The position numbers and the translations under genes were made by a program. Positions 54,830 to 62,423 of a stretch of 64,000 nucleotides of DNA are shown here, piece by piece. Every line of letters starts with the position of its first letter. Within the stretch, counting starts at the first letter, position 1. Source of the stretch: an uncultured Brevibacillus sp. GTDB lineage: Bacteria; Bacillota; Bacilli; Brevibacillales; Brevibacillaceae. Below the pieces are notes generated by a model. It saw only the letters and a list, made by a program, of their open reading frames with translations. It ran no database searches and had not been told where the DNA came from. The stretch covers positions 46,852-110,851 of the forward strand of contig NZ_CANMZW010000018.1 of assembly GCF_947502445.1 (NCBI RefSeq). The letters are read 5' to 3'.

Positions 54830-56269
54830 ATGCTCGCCTTTCTGCAAAAGATCGGGAAAGCTCTCATGCTCCCGGTCGCTACGTTGCCAGCTGCAGCACT
54901 GTTGTACCGCTTCGGCGCCATCAACTACGAAACCGAGTTTCAACTAGGCTCTTCTGTTGGTGGATTCCTGAACCAGTACATTGCGCCTTTCCTGTCCGCC
55001 GGTGGAGCTGCTATTTTTGATAACTTATCCTTAATCTTCGCCGTCGGTGTTGCCATTGGACTTGCGGGAGATGCCGTAGCTGCTCTCGCGGCGGTTATTG
55101 CTTACATGGTTCTCACTGCAGTACTGTCCAAAGTGCCTGCAGCGATGCCTTTTATCGCAGATGATGCCAAGCTGAACATGGGGGTTCTTGGTGGGATTCT
55201 CGCCGGTGGAGTAGCAGCTTACTGCTATAACAAATATCACAATATTAAATTGCCTGAGTGGCTGGGCTTCTTTGGGGGCAAACGCTTCGTTCCGATTATT
55301 ACATCGCTCAGTATGGTTATCATCGGATTATTTTTCGGGATCATCTGGGGGCCAATTCAAGACGGTCTCACCAGCATGGGTAACTGGATTGTAGGACTCG
55401 GAGCAGTTGGCTCAGGTCTCTTCGGATTCTTTAACCGTCTGCTCATTCCATTTGGTCTGCATCACGTGCTCAATGCAATTGCCTGGTTCCAAATTGGTGA
55501 TTTTACCGATACTGCAGGAAAAGTCGTACACGGCGACCTGCATCGATTCTTTGCCGGTGACAAATCGGCTGGCATGTTCATGACAGGCTTCTTCCCGATC
55601 ATGATGTTCGCACTGCCTGCAGCCGCTTTCGCCATTATTCATACTGCGAAGCCGGAAAAGCGCAAGGCGATCGCTTCTGTCTTTATCGGTACTGCTTTTG
55701 CTTCGTTCCTGACTGGTATTACCGAGCCATTGGAATTTGCATTCATGTTTGCGGCTCCGCTGCTCTATATCATTCACGCGGTATTGACCGGTATTTCCGG
55801 CTATATCGTTACATCCATGGGAATCAAGCACGGCTTTGGCTTCTCTGCTGGACTGATCGACTACGGACTTAATTTCCCGCTCTCAACCAATGCGTGGCTC
55901 ATTATCCCGATCGGATTAGCATTCGCTGTCGTTTACTACTTCCTGTTCCGTATCCTGATTGTCAAAATGAACATCAAGACGCCAGGACGCGAAGACGACG
56001 ACATCGCTGCATCCAGCACAGGCAGCGCAGGCACCTTGCAGGATAAGGCTCAAAAGGTGCTCACTCACATCGGTGGAAAAGAAAACATCGTTAGTGTAGA
56101 TGCATGCATTACGCGTTTGCGACTTGTTCTAAAGGATGACAAGGTTGTGAATGAAAAAGGACTCAAGGATTTGGGTGCTGCCGGAGTCATGCGACTTGGC
56201 CAAGGAAGTGTACAGGTAGTCTTTGGTACACAATCGGAGCTATTAAAGGACGAAATTTCCAAGCTATAA
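54830..56269 (+). CDS. PTS glucose/N-acetylglucosamine-type EIIBC transporter
   Basis: The 479-residue permease has an N-terminal EIIC of about ten helices (L-P-A-A-A-L-L-Y-R-F-G, then I-T-E-P-L-E-F in the substrate loop) and a C-terminal EIIB. The phospho-Cys, about 426, is in V-D-A-C-I-T-R-L-R-L. No EIIA domain is fused, which fits the separate EIIA gene upstream. Context (glcT, RATs) argues for glucose, while the sequence is also close to GlcNAc permeases (NagP/NagE), so I give no gene symbol. Start ATG 54830 follows AAGGAGG. Confidence 0.9.
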   Translation: MLAFLQKIGKALMLPVATLPAAALLYRFGAINYETEFQLGSSVGGFLNQYIAPFLSAGGAAIFDNLSLIFAVGVAIGLAGDAVAALAAVIAYMVLTAVLSKVPAAMPFIADDAKLNMGVLGGILAGGVAAYCYNKYHNIKLPEWLGFFGGKRFVPIITSLSMVIIGLFFGIIWGPIQDGLTSMGNWIVGLGAVGSGLFGFFNRLLIPFGLHHVLNAIAWFQIGDFTDTAGKVVHGDLHRFFAGDKSAGMFMTGFFPIMMFALPAAAFAIIHTAKPEKRKAIASVFIGTAFASFLTGITEPLEFAFMFAAPLLYIIHAVLTGISGYIVTSMGIKHGFGFSAGLIDYGLNFPLSTNAWLIIPIGLAFAVVYYFLFRILIVKMNIKTPGREDDDIAASSTGSAGTLQDKAQKVLTHIGGKENIVSVDACITRLRLVLKDDKVVNEKGLKDLGAAGVMRLGQGSVQVVFGTQSELLKDEISKL

Positions 56270-56285
56270 AAACCTGTAGAAGTAG

Positions 56286-56332
56286 AAACCAGCTCGGTTA
56301 CGGTGATCCGTACCAGCTGGTTTTTATTTTGT
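56286..56332 (+). terminator. Rho-independent terminator after the EIIBC gene
   Basis: AACCAGCT and AGCTGGTT pair around a long loop with CGGT/ACCG, followed by TTTATTTTG. Confidence 0.8.
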
Positions 56333-56378
56333 CACCCTATCCGGTGGAAAGAGCTGATGATGAATTAAGCTTTTGAAT

Positions 56379-56588
56379 TTATGAATGGCTAGTTTGAGTC
56401 CTCTGGGAGCCTGGCATCAGCACGGACGTATGTTGTGTGTGCTGCTTCAGCTCTTTTTCAAACTGTCTTAAGCGGTCAAGAAAATCATCGCATGCTGGCT
56501 TGCTGTACGGCGCCATCATTGCAATCTCATAATCTAACGTCTTTTTCCATATTTCCAATTGCCGCTTATTTGCATCCAGCGCATTCAA
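56379..56588 (-). CDS. Small hypothetical helical protein
   Basis: This short acidic-basic protein (about 69 residues from TTG 56588) is predicted helical (N-K-R-Q-L-E-I-W-K-K-T-L-D-Y-E-I through F-E-K-E-L-K-Q-H) with a Ser/Thr-rich tail. I do not recognise it. AAGGAG stands eight bases before the TTG; the frame also allows GTG 56597. It lies 37 bp after a small XRE regulator and may be its operon partner. Confidence 0.6.
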   Translation of the reverse strand: MNALDANKRQLEIWKKTLDYEIAMMAPYSKPACDDFLDRLRQFEKELKQHTQHTSVLMPGSQRTQTSHS

Positions 56589-56624
56589 TCGATTCACTCC
56601 TTCTCTAGTTATTCATTTGCAAAA

Positions 56625-56837
56625 TTAGCAAATAGAGAAAATAAACAGATCATGCAGTCCGCATTTCAATTTTTTGGCCAATACAGGCAAATGGTTTGCT
56701 TTGAAATCGTAGCTCCCCTTCTCATACTTCAAGTAGGTAGAGGCATTCTTGAAGCCCAGTGATTCTGCCATTTCCTGCAAAGTCAGTCCTTGTTCCATTC
56801 TTCGTTTGGCTATATACGTTAGATTAATTCGTTCCAT
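56625..56837 (-). CDS. Small XRE-family regulator
   Basis: The 70-residue protein is little more than one helix-turn-helix domain: M-E-Q-G-L-T-L-Q-E-M-A-E-S-L-G-F followed by S-T-Y-L-K-Y-E-K-G. The tail L-K-C-G-L-H-D-L-F-I-F is typical of Xre/SinR-like folds. It is divergent from a second XRE gene at 57004. The AT-rich gap between them holds repeated CATTTCAACAAA sequences that may be operators. Confidence 0.82.
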   Translation of the reverse strand: MERINLTYIAKRRMEQGLTLQEMAESLGFKNASTYLKYEKGSYDFKANHLPVLAKKLKCGLHDLFIFSIC

Positions 56838-56896
56838 TTGCTACTCTCTCCTTTTTGTAGAAATAGCAAATATTTATGTTATTATGATATCTTTTC

Positions 56897-56960
56897 CATT
56901 TCAACAAAGTCAATGCATTATTTGTCATTTCAACAAATGTATTTTTTCCGTTTTGGAAAA
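56897..56960. promoter_or_regulatory. Repeats between the divergent XRE genes
   Basis: CATTTCAACAAA occurs exactly at 56897-56908 and 56926-56937. TTTTCC/GGAAAA forms an inverted repeat at 56944-56960. They look like operators for one or both XRE proteins. Confidence 0.5.
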
Positions 56961-57003
56961 TTGTTAGAATGGAAATGCCAAAACGAAAAAGGTGGGTCTT
57001 ACG

Positions 57004-57366
57004 ATGTCCATAGTTGGTCAACGCATTAAGTGGCTGCGAGAGAAGAAAGAGTGGTCCCAAATTCAATTGGCCGAAAAGCTGGGCATACATAATACCGTTC
57101 TGTCGCGAATCGAGTCGGGTGAAAAGAAAGGTGTAGATTTTCACTTGATCTCCAATGTGGCTGATTTGTTTGAGGTATCTACTGATTTTATTCATGGAAA
57201 GACGGATAACCCTATCCCCTTCTGGCAGCATGCCTCTGTTCGGGAAGAGCCTGCCCCCTTTTTAGACATCAACGGATTGTCTCCAAATGAACTGGAAGAG
57301 CTTAAAAAACATATTGAGTTTCTACGATGGAAAGCCCGTCAAAACAAGCAAAACAGCCAAGAATAG
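57004..57366 (+). CDS. XRE-family regulator with C-terminal extension
   Basis: The 120-residue protein has an N-terminal helix-turn-helix (W-S-Q-I-Q-L-A-E-K-L-G-I-H-N-T-V-L-S-R-I-E-S-G) and a dimerisation tail resembling SlrR/SinR-type L-S-P-N-E-L-E-E-L-K-K-H-I-E-F-L. Start ATG 57004 is seven bases after AAGGTGGG; the frame goes back to 56992. Which genes it controls is unknown; it may control the divergent small XRE gene. Confidence 0.85.
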   Translation: MSIVGQRIKWLREKKEWSQIQLAEKLGIHNTVLSRIESGEKKGVDFHLISNVADLFEVSTDFIHGKTDNPIPFWQHASVREEPAPFLDINGLSPNELEELKKHIEFLRWKARQNKQNSQE

Positions 57367-57384
57367 TAATAATACGCACCAACA

Positions 57385-57415
57385 AAAGAAAACCCCTGTC
57401 TCCAGGGGTTTTCAT
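57385..57415 (+). terminator. Rho-independent terminator after the XRE gene
   Basis: AAAACCCCTG and CAGGGGTTTT pair around TCTC, followed by CATC; the outer A/T bases make it usable both ways. Confidence 0.75.
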
Positions 57416-57455
57416 CATGGCAAGCGTCAGGCAATGTTCCTGAGGCTTTTTTTGG

Positions 57456-57815
57456 TTATTCGTTTTCGTCTGCCTTACTGTCGTCTGCCATTTCGTCCGC
57501 ATCTAGCTCGATCCAAGACTGTGACCAGCTTTCAATACCTTTGATCACTGGCTCAAGAGCATGCCCCATCTCAGTCAGTGAATACTCTACCCGGACTGGA
57601 GCCGAGTCCGTAAACACCTGCCGATGGACAAGTCCTTCCTTCTCCAAATCCTTTAGCCGTTCAGATAGTAGCCTTCCGCTTACCGGCAGGGCACCCTCCA
57701 ACGCACAAAAACGCTGTGGACCCGATAGCAACTGGTATAAGATGAGCCCTGTCCAGCGTTTTCCGAGCAATTGCATGCCCTTTTCAAACTTCGGACAGAG
57801 GGAAGACTGTTTCAT
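57456..57815 (-). CDS. HxlR-family regulator (YodB/CatR-like)
   Basis: The 119-residue winged-helix protein has the HxlR core: G-K-R-W-T-G-L-I-L-Y-Q-L-L-x-G-P-Q-R-F, S-E-R-L-K-D-L-E-K-E-G-L-V and V-E-Y-S-L-T-E-M-G. Cys7 in S-L-C-P-K-F-E sits where YodB and CatR keep their redox-sensing Cys. In B. subtilis these repress azoreductase and catDE genes until quinones or diamide modify the Cys. A divergent DoxX (CatD-like) gene with a TACT-N7-AGTA operator supports the same logic. Start ATG 57815 follows GAGGTGATAG. Confidence 0.87.
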   Translation of the reverse strand: MKQSSLCPKFEKGMQLLGKRWTGLILYQLLSGPQRFCALEGALPVSGRLLSERLKDLEKEGLVHRQVFTDSAPVRVEYSLTEMGHALEPVIKGIESWSQSWIELDADEMADDSKADENE

Positions 57816-57932
57816 AGCTATCACCTCATTCTACTTTCAGTATACCGCTCTTTCCCGATTCCTTCAAAACGAATGATGACTTCTTACCTAATGAATTGCA
57901 CTTTCCATCGTTTGTAAATTTCGGGAAGTTGC

Positions 57933-57960
57933 TTGACATATGATCTTATTATTGTATACT
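57933..57960 (+). promoter_or_regulatory. Sigma-A promoter of the DoxX gene
   Basis: TTGACA (57933-57938), 16 bp, TATACT (57955-57960). Confidence 0.8.
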
Positions 57961-57987
57961 TACTAACGAAAAGTAACTTTGTTACTG
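57961..57987. promoter_or_regulatory. HxlR/YodB-type operator at the DoxX promoter
   Basis: TACT-N7-AGTA lies at 57961-57975, right after the -10 box, and AGTAAC-TTT-GTTACT at 57972-57986 forms an overlapping dyad. TACT-N7-AGTA is the YodB consensus as I recall it. Confidence 0.65.
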
Positions 57988-58015
57988 ATTTTAATTCTAT
58001 CGGAGGTAACGATAC

Positions 58016-58426
58016 ATGTCTATGCGTTTTGAATGGAGTGCCCTTATTTTACGCCTGGTAGCAGGTATTACATTTGTCATTCACGGAATTGCTAAGTTCC
58101 AGATGGGTCTGGACAACGTGGCAGGCTTCTTTGGCAGCTTGGGGCTTCCTGCATTTATTGCTTATCTTGTAGCCTTTTTGGAGGTTGTTGGTGGTTTTGC
58201 TCTGATTCTCGGCTTGGGTACCCGTATTTTCGCTGGTGCATTGGCAGTCATCATGGTAGGAGCGATTACGAAAGCAAAGCTGGCTGCCGGATTTATGGGT
58301 GGCGAAAGCGGCGCAGGGTACGAGCTGGAGCTGGCATTGCTGGCAATTCTTCTCTCCCTTGCTGTGAGTGGTAGCACGATGCTCGGACTGGATAAAGTCC
58401 TGTTTGGCAAAAGCTCCGTTGAATAA
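58016..58426 (+). CDS. DoxX-family membrane protein (CatD-like)
   Basis: The 136-residue protein has four membrane helices with the DoxX pattern: L-I-L-R-L-V-A-G-I-T-F-V-I-H-G-I-A-K-F in helix 1 and L-E-V-V-G-G-F-A-L-I-L-G-L-G-T-R in the middle. DoxX proteins are tied to thiol and quinone stress, and B. subtilis CatD is one of them, though no CatE dioxygenase follows here. The promoter carries an operator that fits the divergent HxlR regulator. TCGGAGG precedes the ATG. Confidence 0.9.
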   Translation: MSMRFEWSALILRLVAGITFVIHGIAKFQMGLDNVAGFFGSLGLPAFIAYLVAFLEVVGGFALILGLGTRIFAGALAVIMVGAITKAKLAAGFMGGESGAGYELELALLAILLSLAVSGSTMLGLDKVLFGKSSVE

Positions 58427-58439
58427 TTTACCGTTAAAC

Positions 58440-58494
58440 ATAAGAAAGCCAGTGAGTAGGCGCTAGACTGCCTATTCGCTGGCTTTCTTATTGA
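58440..58494 (+). terminator. Rho-independent terminator after the DoxX gene
   Basis: AAGAAAGCCAG and CTGGCTTTCTT are perfect 11-bp arms around an inner stem-loop, followed by ATTG. Confidence 0.8.
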
Positions 58495-58502
58495 TCAATC
58501 CT

Positions 58503-58670
58503 CTATTTGAAACGATTAGAAACAACTAAACAAATGACTCCCAAAGCAGGTATGAGTAAAAAATACAAAGGAAATGCAGGGTCCAGTACCTCAATCCTCA
58601 TGATTCCATAGACAATGATCAAATATAAACCCACAATCCTCCAAAACATTGCTCTTTTCCAAAATGGCAT
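58503..58670 (-). CDS. Small membrane protein (55 residues)
   Basis: A short minus-strand frame runs from ATG 58670, six bases after GAGGAAA, to TAG (58505-58503). The protein begins M-P-F-W-K-R-A-M-F-W-R and has two hydrophobic stretches (about 11-22 and 31-50), ending S-N-R-F-K. I do not recognise a family. The clear ribosome site and membrane pattern argue that it is real. Confidence 0.62.
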   Translation of the reverse strand: MPFWKRAMFWRIVGLYLIIVYGIMRIEVLDPAFPLYFLLIPALGVICLVVSNRFK

Positions 58671-58798
58671 GATTATTTCCTCACATGATCTTATACTCTA
58701 TAGATGAAAGTAACATTTTACCATTTCCCGCGTCAAATAGGCATACGCGCAACAACTAACTCGATGCACATCCAATAAAAATAGGAGGTATCTTGTTT

Positions 58799-58969
58799 AT
58801 GCAGGTCTGGGTTTTGGTCGTTCTTATGTTTGGTGGACTCATGGCCATTGGCGTTATTTTTGACCTCGTTATGAAACGAAGCAGACGCAAAGTACATATG
58901 GACCTAAAAAAGGAAAATCCGACCGACCATGTGTATGATTCGAGGAACAAAGATGATCCTTTGCTTTAA
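58799..58969 (+). CDS. Small membrane protein (56 residues)
   Basis: A plus-strand frame from ATG 58799 to TAA 58967-58969 encodes one N-terminal membrane helix (V-W-V-L-V-V-L-M-F-G-G-L-M, about 3-24) and a basic then acidic cytoplasmic tail ending K-D-D-P-L-L. AGGAGG stands 10 bases upstream; a TTG at 58793 would be closer. No family is recognised. Confidence 0.65.
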   Translation: MQVWVLVVLMFGGLMAIGVIFDLVMKRSRRKVHMDLKKENPTDHVYDSRNKDDPLL

Positions 58970-58994
58970 GCTTGCCTTCATCTTGTTTTCGCGC

Positions 58995-59023
58995 AAAAAG
59001 AAAAGCACCATGCAGGTGCCATT
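58995..59023 (-). terminator. Terminator after the OsmC gene
   Basis: On the minus strand GGCACC, a TGCAT loop and GGTGC pair, followed by TTTTCTTTTT. The stem lies just past the OsmC stop. Confidence 0.65.
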
Positions 59024-59465
59024 ACTTTTCAATGACAATCCCGTTTAGCTTGAGATTGACTGGATTTGCGATCGTATCTCCAACGGGGCATGTCTTCTCC
59101 AAAAATGCAATGAATTCCTCTACCCGTTCTCTCGGAGCGTCTGTCTTGATGTGGAAGGTATATCGAATATCGGAATAGCCCCGCCGAACATCCGACTTAT
59201 TCATAAAGCCATCTGTATCGAGCTCACCCTCTACTTCCACCCAAAAATCGTCAAGCTGGACATCAAACTTGCCCGCATAAGCTCTGGCAACAATCGATTG
59301 GCATGCTCCCAATGCGGAGAGGACGACTTCAACAGGATTCATGGCGGTATCTGTTCCGCCCAAGCTCTTTGGTTCATCAATCGTCAGCTCAAAGTCTCTA
59401 GACCGAGCTTTCACAACCATCCCTTTTTGTAAATGTGCGGTGGCTCTAAAGGTTTCGACAGGCAT
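59022..59465 (-). CDS. OsmC-family protein
   Basis: The 147-residue protein has the two OsmC cysteines: C55 in A-L-G-A-C-Q-S and C126 in K-T-C-P-V-G-D-T, so thiol-dependent peroxide reduction is possible. Its layout is closer to the YhfA/uncharacterised OsmC branch than to Ohr. No OhrR-type regulator is adjacent. GGGAGTG precedes the ATG. Confidence 0.87.
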   Translation of the reverse strand: MPVETFRATAHLQKGMVVKARSRDFELTIDEPKSLGGTDTAMNPVEVVLSALGACQSIVARAYAGKFDVQLDDFWVEVEGELDTDGFMNKSDVRRGYSDIRYTFHIKTDAPRERVEEFIAFLEKTCPVGDTIANPVNLKLNGIVIEK

Positions 59466-59648
59466 TTTCTCACTCCCTTATAAGAATTATCAGACTTCTA
59501 ATAGTATATCACACATTACCTAGTTTTTAGGTATGAATAATTTGTTTTTTAAGCAATCACGTTTCACTTGGATAATATTAACTTCATAATACCCCTGCTC
59601 TTTGTCAACCTTATCAATGGGTTAAAACGCAAAGGTAAGGAGACCCGT

Positions 59649-60206
59649 ATGGACATTAAAACTTTACTGAACAGTGGGAGGATGTTAATGGGAATTTTAT
59701 CTGGTAATCCTCAAAATGAACCTCTTCATTATGGCGAAGTCTTTGGGGTATGGAGCTATCTTTCTGTAACAAAAGGATTACTGGCTGGTTATCAAACTTT
59801 GATTAACCATACCGGCGATCATGATTTGAAGAACTTTCTCGAAGACCTTACACAAAGCATGAAACAAGAGATACAACAAATTGATGAATTACTAAAAGCA
59901 AATGGCGTTGGCCTCCCTCCATCCCCACCCGACCGTCCGATCGCGAATCTTGAAAGCATTCCTGTAGGTGCCCGTTTTCAGGACCCAGAGATTGCTGCCG
60001 GTGTTTCAAGGGACATTGCGGCTGGTTTGGTTACGTGCAGCCAACTCATTGGACAATCAATTCGAGAAGATATTGGAATGCTCTTCGGCCAGTTCCATAT
60101 TGCCAAAGCTCAATTAGGGGCTAGGCTGCTGCGAATTACAAAAGAAAAAGGCTGGTTAGTTCCTCCGCCACTTCATTTGCAGTCTCCTGAGCTCGTACAC
60201 GCGTAA
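59649..60206 (+). CDS. DUF3231-family protein
   Basis: The 185-residue protein matches one DUF3231 unit, a ferritin-like helical domain: E-P-L-H-Y-G-E-V-F-G-V-W-S-Y-L and L-P-P-S-P-P-D-R-P are recognisable. Full-length members are often about twice as long, with two such units, so this is a short form. Function is unknown; several occur in spore formers. Start ATG 59649 is seven bases after AAGGAG; the frame extends to 59568. Confidence 0.78.
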   Translation: MDIKTLLNSGRMLMGILSGNPQNEPLHYGEVFGVWSYLSVTKGLLAGYQTLINHTGDHDLKNFLEDLTQSMKQEIQQIDELLKANGVGLPPSPPDRPIANLESIPVGARFQDPEIAAGVSRDIAAGLVTCSQLIGQSIREDIGMLFGQFHIAKAQLGARLLRITKEKGWLVPPPLHLQSPELVHA

Positions 60207-60258
60207 CATTCTTGATAAGCGCTACCAAACGGTAGTGCTTATCTGCATGGAGGTTATT

Positions 60259-61095
60259 ATGGGGCATTCATATATACCAGTAACTTCACTTTCAAGTGGA
60301 ATGGGCCAAGAGGTTCGGCCAGATATTTACTACCTATGTATCCAGGTTGTTAACGTCTGTTTCATTGGGAATCCTGCACAACCGCATGATTGGTTTCTTG
60401 TTGATGCTGGAATGCCAAAATCGGCTGATGAGATTCTATCAGCAGCTCAATCACGCTTTGGTAAAAATAGTCCCCCTAAGGCAATTCTCCTGACACATGG
60501 ACATTTTGACCATATTGGAGCCGTTATTGAATTGGCACAGCACTGGGATGTCCCCGTTTTTGCCCATGAATTGGAGCTTCCTTATTTGACGGGTACCTCC
60601 AACTATCCAGAACCAGATTCCAGCGTAGAAGGCGGTCTGGTAGCAAAATTATCACCCCTATTTCCAAATGAGGCTATCAATGTGGGAGAGCATTTAAAAA
60701 TGTTGCCTGCTGATGGTAGTATTCCAGATATTCCTCAATGGCGATGGATACATACGCCCGGACATTCCCCTGGCCACGTTTCCTTTTTTCGGAATGAGGA
60801 TCGCTCGCTGATCGCCGGAGATGCCTTTATTACGGTTAAACAAGACTCGCTTTTCAAGGTTTTAACTCAAATAAAGGAAATAAACGGACCACCCAGATAC
60901 TTCACGACTGATTGGAATGCTGCAAGAGAATCCGTAAGAAAGCTCGAATCACTAAAACCATCCATTGCTGTTACCGGTCATGGTCTCCCTATGCTTGGTG
61001 AACAGTTATCATCAGGATTGGATAAATTGGCAAATGAATTTGACAGCATCGCAGTACCCGATTACGGTCGTTATGTCGAAGCCCTTCACTCATAG
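60259..61095 (+). CDS. Metallo-beta-lactamase-fold hydrolase
   Basis: The 278-residue protein has the MBL metal motif T-H-G-H-F-D-H-I-G, a second His in H-T-P-G-H-S-P-G-H, the bridging Asp in I-A-G-D-A-F and a late G-H-G. All are needed for two metals, so it should be an active hydrolase. The family spans glyoxalase II, lactonases and others; the substrate is not clear. Start ATG 60259 follows GGAGG. Confidence 0.87.
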   Translation: MGHSYIPVTSLSSGMGQEVRPDIYYLCIQVVNVCFIGNPAQPHDWFLVDAGMPKSADEILSAAQSRFGKNSPPKAILLTHGHFDHIGAVIELAQHWDVPVFAHELELPYLTGTSNYPEPDSSVEGGLVAKLSPLFPNEAINVGEHLKMLPADGSIPDIPQWRWIHTPGHSPGHVSFFRNEDRSLIAGDAFITVKQDSLFKVLTQIKEINGPPRYFTTDWNAARESVRKLESLKPSIAVTGHGLPMLGEQLSSGLDKLANEFDSIAVPDYGRYVEALHS

Positions 61096-61186
61096 GGGGC
61101 ACAATGCTGTAATGAATAAAAAAAGCTACAAAATAATACTTATTTCGATAGCTTTTTTGCATACGTGTATGAAAAATCACGCCGAC

Positions 61187-61693
61187 TTATTTAATTTTTC
61201 GTTGCTTCATGATTCCTACTGTAATTGGTATGCCGACACCCAATATCATAATTGGAAGAGACCATATGCCAAGACCACTCCCCCAGCCTAACGCGATCGA
61301 GACCGATTCAATCAAGAGCAAGGTGAAGATAATCACACAGATGTTTTTTAATTGATTAATCATCTTTCTGCTTTGCAAATAAAACTGCCTGGCATTTGAT
61401 TCATTAAATCGCTTCGGATAATTGTGCACCTCTGGGAACCCTTCAAGGACTTGCATGAAAATAAGCAAGAACGCTCCAACACCAGGCAAAATGAGCAGCT
61501 CCCATTTTGACCCCCAGCGATCTACTTCTCCCAAAGCATTATAATGCGCGGGCACTTCATCAGGAAGCTTCCCCCAAACCAGTAGTAAGAAAAGGATGGA
61601 TCCGGCAAAGCATAAATAGCCCACGATATCCCAGATCCATTCGCTTATTGTTTTTGCTATTTTCAGCTTTGGTCGGTTCCACGAATTTACCAT
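61187..61693 (-). CDS. DUF1648-domain membrane protein
   Basis: The 168-residue protein has about four membrane segments and the DUF1648 signature L-P-D-E-V-P-A-H-Y-N-A-L-G-E-V-D-R-W-G-S-K near residues 43-65. Related SdpI-type proteins can confer immunity to the SdpC toxin, but this one lacks the full SdpI domain. Start ATG 61693 follows GGGGGTGGAG; a GTG at 61702 is inside that site. Confidence 0.8.
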   Translation of the reverse strand: MVNSWNRPKLKIAKTISEWIWDIVGYLCFAGSILFLLLVWGKLPDEVPAHYNALGEVDRWGSKWELLILPGVGAFLLIFMQVLEGFPEVHNYPKRFNESNARQFYLQSRKMINQLKNICVIIFTLLLIESVSIALGWGSGLGIWSLPIMILGVGIPITVGIMKQRKIK

Positions 61694-61702
61694 ATGCTCC
61701 AC

Positions 61703-62012
61703 CCCCTGGCTTCACCTCGATTTTACCATATTTACCCTATTGTAGAGCCAGTGCACAAGAAATTGTCGCTTGCGTGATTGACCATTGATTTCCAGGGGGG
61801 CTGCTGAATCGCTTTTTGTCCCTTAGTAGGGTTAACGGATTTTGCAGGAATTGGTACCAAGCAAACGGTACATGACGCATTTTTGTGTAATTGCGGTAGC
61901 CAGTAAAGGAAGCGAGAACAAAGCTGACGTCAGCTTCAGCTTACTTCTATTCTATTCCATTTCCTATGCATTTGCTTTTTCATAAAACTCGTTTTCCTCA
62001 GTTGCCTTTTTT
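61703..62012. other. Intergenic stretch without recognised gene
   Basis: I see no coding frame with a ribosome site here. The only structure noted is a perfect 16-bp palindrome AAGCTGACGTCAGCTT at 61921-61936. Confidence 0.5.
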
Positions 62013-62240
62013 TCAACAATTCCCTGTTCGTAGGCCAGTTATCCAACCACCTTGGGCGCTACCCAGGCACATAGGCGCTAAAATGAGTGACACGGGAACG
62101 GCTGTGACCACAATAAACGATTGGAGAGCTTCAATTCCTCCATTTCCAATCGACAAAAGAATTGCAGCTACATTCATAAGTGCACCTCCAGTTGCGGTCG
62201 TAACCTTTGCAATTTCGATTATCGGAATTTGAATCCGTTT
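62013..62240 (-). pseudogene. Fragment of a BCCT-type transporter
   Basis: A minus-strand frame reads E-I-A-K-V-T-T-A-T-G-G-A-L-M-N-V-A-A-I-L-L, then G-G-I-E-A-L-Q-S-F-I-V-V-T-A-V-P-V-S-L-I, ending at TGA (62015-62013). This resembles the last membrane helices of betaine/carnitine/choline transporters, where G-G-L-x-A-L-Q-T precedes A-L-P-F. The large N-terminal part is absent, so it is a leftover. The family match is from memory and moderate. Confidence 0.5.
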
Positions 62241-62347
62241 TATTTTTTCTGGCTACATATTAACCGCTTACAAATGACTCGTCAACAATATTCAGAAAGT
62301 AAAAACGGAATGGATTTATGCATACTCGTTTTGTTATTTTTACCTAT

Positions 62348-62389
62348 CCGAACGCAAAAAAAGACTTAGCCTATTTGCTAAGTCTTTGA
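62348..62389 (-). terminator. Rho-independent terminator after the hypothetical membrane protein
   Basis: On the minus strand AAAGACTTAGC and GCTAAGTCTTT form 11-bp arms followed by TTTTGCG. It supports real minus-strand transcription from 62424 onward. Confidence 0.8.
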
Positions 62390-62423
62390 ATTCCTGTATG
62401 AAATCGACGAGTCTCACCCCAAG

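Noticed and set aside
61966..62232. Plus-strand frame of 88 codons
   Set aside because: The opposite strand gives a better transporter-like translation; the plus frame has no ribosome site.
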